Below are positions 16,021 through 19,757 of a stretch of DNA of 19,757 nt, in pieces; position 1 is the first letter of the stretch, and each line of letters opens with the position of its first letter. Under the pieces are notes generated by a model. It was not told the origin of the DNA. It searched no databases and saw only the letters and a list, made by a program, of their open reading frames with translations. The stretch is from assembly GCA_003645555.1 (NCBI GenBank), contig QNFN01000002.1, positions 1-19,757 on the forward strand, given 5' to 3'. This DNA comes from Gammaproteobacteria bacterium. GTDB lineage: Bacteria; Pseudomonadota; Gammaproteobacteria; QNFN01. Both the position numbers and the translations under genes were made by a program.

Positions 16021-16034
16021 AAGAAACGTTTCTT
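16021..16034. promoter_or_regulatory. Perfect 14-bp palindrome upstream of oah
   Basis: AAGAAACGTTTCTT is a perfect palindrome 35 bp upstream of the oah start, directly beside the REP-like element. Its AAACGTTT centre resembles LacI/GalR-type operators (central CpG). I see no clear promoter hexamers around it, so a role as operator, or as a flank or target site of the repeat, is open. Confidence 0.4.
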
Positions 16035-16035
16035 T

Positions 16036-16092
16036 GTAGGTCGGGCTTCAGCCCGACATCGATTCTGCATGTCAGGCTGAAGCCCGACCTAC
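16036..16092. repeat. REP-like extragenic palindrome inside the operon
   Basis: Two 24-nt arms, GTAGGTCGGGCTTCAGCCCG... at 16036-16059 and its complement at 16069-16092, match at 23 of 24 positions around a 9-nt spacer. Each arm also folds on itself (GTCGGGCT/AGCCCGAC, two-base loop, perfect in the left arm at 16040-16057). From memory, GTAGGTCGGGCT-type palindromes are dispersed in many beta- and gammaproteobacterial genomes as REP/BIME elements. In had-oah mRNA it would form a strong stem that could stabilise or attenuate the transcript. Confidence 0.85.
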
Positions 16093-16114
16093 TAGGTGCT
16101 CTTGCGAAGTGCCA

Positions 16115-17188
16115 TCACTCGCCCGGCACCAGGATCGCGCGCCGTGTCAACTTATGGTCATGTGCTGCGGAGAAGACCTCCTGGATCTGGTCCAGCGGGT
16201 GCTGCTCTACAAACGGTGCCAGCGCGACCTTGCCGTCCAGCACCAGGTCCAGTGCCGCGGGGTAGAGATCGACGTCACAACCCCAGTTGCCCTGCGCCTT
16301 GGCATGGAAGGCCATCAGGTTCGACAGCCGCAGCTCGACCGTATCCATGGTGAACCCGACAACGGCGAGATGGGCGCCGAAGGTCAGCAGCCCATAGGCG
16401 GTCTTCTGGCCAGCAGTCGTGCCTGAACACTCGAATATCTTCCACTCGGTGGTGCGCAAACCGTTCTCCTTGGCGTATCTCTGCACCGCCTTGCGCAGTT
16501 CACGACCCGAGAACTCACGGGCATTGAGCGCCAGCGCGGCACCATATTCGCCGATGGCATCGAGCTTGGCCTGGTCGACGTCGATGGCGATCACCGTGGC
16601 GCCGAACGCCGCCGCCACCTGGACGGCGTAGCCGCCGACGCCGCCGACACCGATAACGATCGCCAGGTCACCGGACTGGACGTCGGCCTGGACCACCGCC
16701 TGGTACGGCGTGGTCAGCGCATCAGCGATCACCGAGACGTCGGCGAGTTGCAGGCCGGCCGCCGCCAGGCGCCCCTCGTCGACCTCACAAAGGCCATGGG
16801 CCGGAACGGTGATATGACTGGCAAAACCGCCGTGGATGTCGTTACCCGGCATCTTCTGCGCGCGGCAGATAGTGCCGTGGCCACGCTGACACAATTCACA
16901 GGTACCGCACGGGATGACTGCCGGCACGATCACCGCCTTGCCCTGCCACGCGGCGGCATCGGCTCCAGCGGCAACGACCCGGCCACTTATCTCATGACCA
17001 AGGGTCAGCGGCAGCGGCTGGTTGGTCCGCACGCCGTCATAATAGAAACCGAGGTCGGTGTGACAAACACCGCAACCGGCGATCTCGACCATCACTTCAT
17101 CCGCGGCTGGCGTGGAGGGGTCGAACAGATTGCGAACCAGGGGTTCGCTAACAGCGGTCATTTCCCAACGATGGGGCTCAAGACTCAC
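16115..17188 (-). CDS. had: 6-Hydroxycyclohex-1-ene-1-carbonyl-CoA dehydrogenase
   Basis: 357-aa zinc-containing alcohol dehydrogenase (MDR family) that oxidises the hydroxyl of the ring intermediate with NAD+ before ring opening. Catalytic zinc residues are C42 ([16 protein letters not shown]) with H65-E66 (LTLGHEISG). The structural zinc set is C94, C97, C100 and C108 with the usual spacing; the NAD fold is [11 protein letters not shown] (170-180). [16 protein letters not shown] is distinctive of Had. The start is GTG 17188, supported by a near-perfect GAGGAGGT 6 nt upstream; an internal ATG ten codons later has no such site. First gene of the reductase operon, with a strong promoter 40-67 bp upstream. 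Confidence 0.95.
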   Translation of the reverse strand: MSLEPHRWEMTAVSEPLVRNLFDPSTPAADEVMVEIAGCGVCHTDLGFYYDGVRTNQPLPLTLGHEISGRVVAAGADAAAWQGKAVIVPAVIPCGTCELCQRGHGTICRAQKMPGNDIHGGFASHITVPAHGLCEVDEGRLAAAGLQLADVSVIADALTTPYQAVVQADVQSGDLAIVIGVGGVGGYAVQVAAAFGATVIAIDVDQAKLDAIGEYGAALALNAREFSGRELRKAVQRYAKENGLRTTEWKIFECSGTTAGQKTAYGLLTFGAHLAVVGFTMDTVELRLSNLMAFHAKAQGNWGCDVDLYPAALDLVLDGKVALAPFVEQHPLDQIQEVFSAAHDHKLTRRAILVPGE

Positions 17189-17194
17189 GGCACT

Positions 17195-17202
17195 ACCTCC
17201 TC
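17195..17202 (-). promoter_or_regulatory. Strong ribosome-binding site for had (GTG start)
   Basis: GAGGAGGT on the minus strand ends 6 nt before the GTG at 17186-17188 and decides for this non-ATG start. Confidence 0.85.
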
Positions 17203-17227
17203 AAGGTTGTAATTCTGTTTTAACGCC

Positions 17228-17255
17228 ATTATATTGACGTTTACGTAAACGTCAA
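17228..17255 (-). promoter_or_regulatory. Predicted sigma70 promoter of the had-bcr operon
   Basis: Minus-strand -35 TTGACG (complement of 17250-17255) and consensus -10 TATAAT (complement of 17228-17233), separated by 16 bp. Transcription would begin near 17221, about 33 nt before had. The spacer and the -35 are entirely covered by the 22-bp palindrome at 17234-17255, so a bound regulator would act directly on RNA polymerase. Confidence 0.75.
17234..17255. promoter_or_regulatory. 22-bp perfect palindromic operator in the divergent had/kor region
   Basis: TTGACGTTTAC followed by its exact complement, 11 bp per half and no spacer. It contains two overlapping TTTACGTAAACGTCAA-type boxes, which I recall as similar to sites reported for the MerR-family regulator LiuR of acyl-CoA catabolism (not verified). 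The half-site AAACGTCAA recurs exactly at 17299-17307, 52 bp away, and CGTCAA occurs at 17266-17271. Its position over promoter hexamers of both directions is direct evidence of a regulatory role; the regulator is not in the window. Confidence 0.8.
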
Positions 17256-17263
17256 CCTAAAAT
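17234..17263 (+). promoter_or_regulatory. Candidate sigma70 promoter towards korA, overlapping the had promoter
   Basis: Plus-strand -35 TTGACG (17234-17239) and -10 TAAAAT (17258-17263) with an 18-bp spacer. Both this -35 and that of the had promoter come from the ends of one palindrome, so the two promoters overlap almost fully and cannot be occupied together. It would give a leader of about 280 nt before korA. Confidence 0.45.
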
Positions 17264-17355
17264 ACCGTCAAGGTACAAAAAATGGTTCACCAGGACAGAA
17301 ACGTCAAACTCGCGCCAATATTTTTTAGCTCCTTGTATAGAACGGGGTTGTGCAA

Positions 17356-17369
17356 ATGATACGCATCAA
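17356..17369. promoter_or_regulatory. FNR/ANR-type box upstream of korA
   Basis: ATGAT-ACGC-ATCAA differs at one position from the FNR consensus TTGAT-N4-ATCAA. A -10-like element (CATATA at 17387-17392 with TG one base before it, or TATAAG at 17389-17394) would put the start near 17399-17402, centring the box at about -37 to -39, close to but shorter than the -41.5 of class II FNR promoters. FNR relatives (AadR in Rhodopseudomonas, AcpR in Azoarcus) control anaerobic benzoate genes, so oxygen control here is reasonable. Confidence 0.5.
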
Positions 17370-17548
17370 TCACAATAATGAAATGCCATATAAGGAACTG
17401 CTATTGGCTGATGCCGCACTGCAGCAGCAATGCATCTCGCGAGCCATGCCCGTATACGCGGTGATTACACCGGAATGGCGAAAACGAACCCGGCACATGG
17501 ATGCGCCGACCGAACCCCAGACTGGCCCAACCAGCAAGAGAGCGCACC

Positions 17549-19270
17549 ATGACCAGTGAAACCACGCAATCCGTATCGATCGTAATGACCGGCAGCGGCG
17601 GTGCGGGTGTAATGACCGCCGGGAGCATGCTCCTCGACGCCGCCGGCCGTGCCGGTTACTACGCACTGATGACGCGCTCTTCCGGCCCGCAGATTCGTGG
17701 TGGCGAGGCCGCGGCCATGGTGCGCATCGCCACCCACCCGGTCGAGTCGCATACCGACCGCTACGACATGCTGGTCGCGATCGACTGGCAGAATGTCGAC
17801 CGGTTTGCCGCCGAGATCCCGATGGACGAGGCGAGCCTGATGGTTGGCGACCCCAAGGGCGGAGAGCTACCCAAGAAAATTGTCGTCACCGGGGCCCGCC
17901 AGGCCGAATTGCCCATGAAGGCGCTGGCCAAGGAGATCGAGGGCGGGCGGCCGAACATGCTCATCCTCGGCGCCGTCGCGTCGATGATCGGGCTGCCTGA
18001 GCAGGTGGTCACCGAGGTCATCGAGCGCAACCTGGCGCGTAAGGGCCAGGCGGCGGTCGACGCCAGCATCGCCTGCGTCCGTGCCGGCGCCCAGGCGGCA
18101 GCGGAGTTGCCACCGGTGCCGCAGCTGGCCCCGGCCAGTGCCGACAGTACCCGCTGGAGCATCACCGGCAACCAGGCTGCCGGCCTCGGCGCGGTGCGTG
18201 GCGGGGTCCGCTTCGTTGCGGCCTACCCGATCACCCCCGGCACCGAAGTACTGGAGTGGCTCGCCCCGGCGCTGAAGAAGGTTGGTGGCGTGCTGGTGCA
18301 GGCTGAGGACGAACTCGCGTCGGTGACCCAGATTATCGGCGGCTCCTACGGTGGCACGCCATCGCTGACGGCGACCTCGGGCCCGGGCCTGGCGCTGATG
18401 ATGGAATCCATCGGCCTGGCGGTGGCCTCGGAGACGCCGATCGTCATCGTCGACGTGATGCGCGGCGGCCCGTCGACCGGCATCCCGACCAAGTCCGAGC
18501 AGAGCGACCTGAACATCGCCGTCTACGGCTTGCATGGCGACGCACCGCACATCGTGGTCGCGCCGACCTCGCTCGGCGACTGCCTGTTCACTACCCAGTG
18601 GGCGGTGCACCTGGCCGAGAGCCTGCAAACCGCGGCGATTGTCCTCTCCGACCAGTCGCTGGGCCAGAGCCAGGCGATCATCGATCGACCAGCCGACGTC
18701 GCCTTCCTGGCCAAGCGTGAGACGCCGGCCGAGATCGGCGAGGACTTCAAACGTTACGCCATCACCGCTTCCGGGGTCTCGCCGATGCCGATTCCGGGCA
18801 TGACCGGCGGTCAGTACACCGCGGACGGCCTCGAGCATACCGAGAGTGGCACGCCATCGAGTTCTGACACCGATCACAGCGCCCAGATGGACAAGCGACT
18901 GCGCAAGCTGACCAGCTTCAACTACGGTGACCACTGGGCTGACATCGACGGCGATGGCGAAACCGCTATCCTGACCTGGGGCTCGACTTCAGGACCAGTC
19001 ACCGAGGCCCTCAACCGGGTACGGGCCGACGGCGGCAACGCCCGCCTGATCAAGATCCGCCTGCTCTTGCCGGTGCAGCCGGAACGCTTCGCCGCCGCCC
19101 TCGAGGGTGTCAAGCGGGTGCTGATCATCGAGCAGACTCACGGTCAACAGTTCTACCGCTACCTGCGCGCCCACTACGAACTCCCCGATGACGTCCAGGT
19201 CTTCGCCAAACCGGGTCCGCTGCCGATCCGGCCGGCGGAAGTCGTCGAACGCCTTGCCAACTGGAGCTGA
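17549..19270 (+). CDS. korA: 2-Oxoacid:ferredoxin oxidoreductase, fused gamma-alpha subunit (probably 2-oxoglutarate specific)
   Basis: 573-aa protein with an N-terminal gamma domain (about 1-190; GSGGAGVMTAG at 15-25, RSSGPQIRGGEAA at 43-55) fused to the alpha/pyrimidine-binding domain (from about 204; SITGNQAAGLGAVRGG, then AAYPITPGTEVLEWL with YPITP at 226-230) and a C-terminal transketolase-like part. With KorB it oxidises 2-oxoglutarate and CoA to succinyl-CoA and CO2 while reducing ferredoxin, the electron donor of benzoyl-CoA reductase in Thauera and Azoarcus. Start: ATG 17549, with a modest purine-rich site (AAGAGAG) upstream; a longer frame from 17501 lacks a ribosome site. Specificity for 2-oxoglutarate is inferred from context and the fused layout. 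Confidence 0.93.
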   Translation: MTSETTQSVSIVMTGSGGAGVMTAGSMLLDAAGRAGYYALMTRSSGPQIRGGEAAAMVRIATHPVESHTDRYDMLVAIDWQNVDRFAAEIPMDEASLMVGDPKGGELPKKIVVTGARQAELPMKALAKEIEGGRPNMLILGAVASMIGLPEQVVTEVIERNLARKGQAAVDASIACVRAGAQAAAELPPVPQLAPASADSTRWSITGNQAAGLGAVRGGVRFVAAYPITPGTEVLEWLAPALKKVGGVLVQAEDELASVTQIIGGSYGGTPSLTATSGPGLALMMESIGLAVASETPIVIVDVMRGGPSTGIPTKSEQSDLNIAVYGLHGDAPHIVVAPTSLGDCLFTTQWAVHLAESLQTAAIVLSDQSLGQSQAIIDRPADVAFLAKRETPAEIGEDFKRYAITASGVSPMPIPGMTGGQYTADGLEHTESGTPSSSDTDHSAQMDKRLRKLTSFNYGDHWADIDGDGETAILTWGSTSGPVTEALNRVRADGGNARLIKIRLLLPVQPERFAAALEGVKRVLIIEQTHGQQFYRYLRAHYELPDDVQVFAKPGPLPIRPAEVVERLANWS

Positions 19271-19272
19271 TG

Positions 19273-19757
19273 ATGGACACCAACACCGCTAGCAAACCGC
19301 TCACAGCCAAGGACTACAAGTCCAACGTCAAGCCGGTCTGGTGCCCAGGATGCGGCGACTTCGGCGTCCTGTCGTCGATGACCAAGGTCCTGGCCGAACT
19401 GAAACTCTCACCCGAGAATGTTGCCGTGATCTCCGGCATCGGCTGCTCATCACGCATTCCGGCCTACCTGGACTGCTACGGCTTCCACGGCGTCCACGGT
19501 CGTGCACTGCCACTGGCGATCGGCCTCAAGGTGTCACGCCCCGACCTGACCGTCATCGTCACCGGCGGTGACGGCGACGGCTTCTCGATCGGTGGCAACC
19601 ACTTCCTGCACGGCTGCCGACGTAATGTCGACCTGACTTACATCGTCATGGACAACCAGGTCTACGGCATGTCCATAGTCAAGGCTTCGGCGACCACCGA
19701 GCCGGACTGGGAAAAGAGCAAGTTGACCCCGGGTGGCCCGGGCATCAACCCGTTCCA
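19273..19757 (+). CDS. korB: 2-Oxoacid:ferredoxin oxidoreductase beta subunit (partial, 3' end outside window)
   Basis: First 161 residues of the TPP-binding subunit; the frame is open at the window edge. WCPGCGDFG supplies cluster cysteines C24 and C27, GIGCSSR gives C58, and GGDGDGFSIGGNHFLHGCRR (98-117) is the TPP/Mg motif, followed by MDNQVYGM. After this the loop reads SIVKASATTEPDW, where the family normally has TKGQ-S-P-T. Start: two adjacent ATGs at 19270 (overlapping the korA stop) and 19273; GGAG at 19263-19266 is 6 nt from the second, so that is preferred. Tight coupling to korA supports a KorAB complex. The fourth cluster cysteine expected further along is beyond the window. Confidence 0.93.
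   Translation, partial: MDTNTASKPLTAKDYKSNVKPVWCPGCGDFGVLSSMTKVLAELKLSPENVAVISGIGCSSRIPAYLDCYGFHGVHGRALPLAIGLKVSRPDLTVIVTGGDGDGFSIGGNHFLHGCRRNVDLTYIVMDNQVYGMSIVKASATTEPDWEKSKLTPGGPGINPF

Larger units (their letters stand above)
17189..17548. other. 360-bp divergent control region between had and korA
   Basis: This gene-free stretch holds the had Shine-Dalgarno, two overlapping opposed promoters on a 22-bp palindrome, repeated CGTCAA half-sites and an FNR-like box. It is visibly more AT-rich (for example around 17215-17240, 17255-17290 and 17318-17400) than the coding parts of the window. A 69-codon frame at 17350-17559 overlaps korA but is not supported as a gene. Confidence 0.8.

Noticed and set aside
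14306..16039. 577-codon plus-strand frame opposite dch and oah
   Set aside because: Antisense to two confidently identified genes in GC-rich DNA; the protein has no recognisable motif and reflects codon bias of the real strand.
17350..17559. 69-codon frame in the korA leader overlapping the korA start by 11 bp
   Set aside because: Its start codons coincide with the FNR-like box, it matches no family I know, has a single cysteine (so is not the missing ferredoxin), and lies in AT-rich regulatory sequence. More likely a chance frame.
1..19757. CRISPR arrays, tRNA or rRNA genes, transposase genes
   Set aside because: No regularly spaced direct repeats, no cloverleaf-like sequence with conserved TTC-loop pattern, and no transposase or integrase motifs seen on either strand.

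Overview
The window is a GC-rich, densely packed bacterial locus for anaerobic degradation of aromatic compounds through benzoyl-CoA. Its core is a complete class I (ATP-dependent) benzoyl-CoA reductase set in the order had-oah-dch-bcrC-bcrB-bcrA-bcrD, the arrangement I know from Thauera-like denitrifiers. Gene content, GC richness, TRAP uptake and a REP-like palindrome point to a facultatively anaerobic proteobacterium (beta or gamma). I cannot fix the genus from sequence alone.

Layout. (1) 1-216: non-coding, rich in inverted repeats. (2) 217-6023, minus strand: a five-gene unit, dctP-dctQ-dctM-thiolase-acyl-CoA ligase, driven by a sigma70-like promoter near 6155-6182. It looks like uptake of an organic acid, its CoA activation and thiolytic cleavage. 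(3) 6323-6350: an intrinsic terminator closing the next unit. (4) 6376-17188, minus strand: an eleven-gene unit transcribed had, oah, dch, bcrC, bcrB, bcrA, bcrD, two GNAT acetyltransferases, an SDR dehydrogenase and glutaryl-CoA dehydrogenase. Most gaps are 1-54 bp; the exception is 129 bp between had and oah, which holds a REP-like element and a 14-bp palindrome. (5) 17189-17548: a divergent control region with a perfect 22-bp palindrome, overlapping promoters for both directions and an FNR-type box. (6) 17549-19757, plus strand: korA and the 5' part of korB, a 2-oxoacid (probably 2-oxoglutarate):ferredoxin oxidoreductase; korB runs off the window.

How it works together. KorAB would reduce ferredoxin with 2-oxoglutarate from the TCA cycle. 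BcrA/BcrD hydrolyse ATP to push those electrons into BcrB/BcrC, which reduce benzoyl-CoA to the cyclic dienoyl-CoA. Dch hydrates the diene, Had oxidises the alcohol, and Oah hydrates and opens the ring to 3-hydroxypimelyl-CoA. The SDR, the thiolase and glutaryl-CoA dehydrogenase fit the following beta-oxidation and the glutaryl-CoA to crotonyl-CoA step. No ferredoxin gene and no recognisable benzoate-CoA ligase lie in the window.

The points most worth following are: the had/kor control region, where one palindrome carries the -35 hexamers of two opposed promoters; the FNR-like box ahead of korA; a GNAT pair inside the reductase operon together with a ligase carrying a PX4GK acetylation-type motif; a KorB cofactor loop that departs from the usual TKGQ signature; and a possible 47-aa reading frame in the dctP-dctQ gap that stops directly against the dctQ start.
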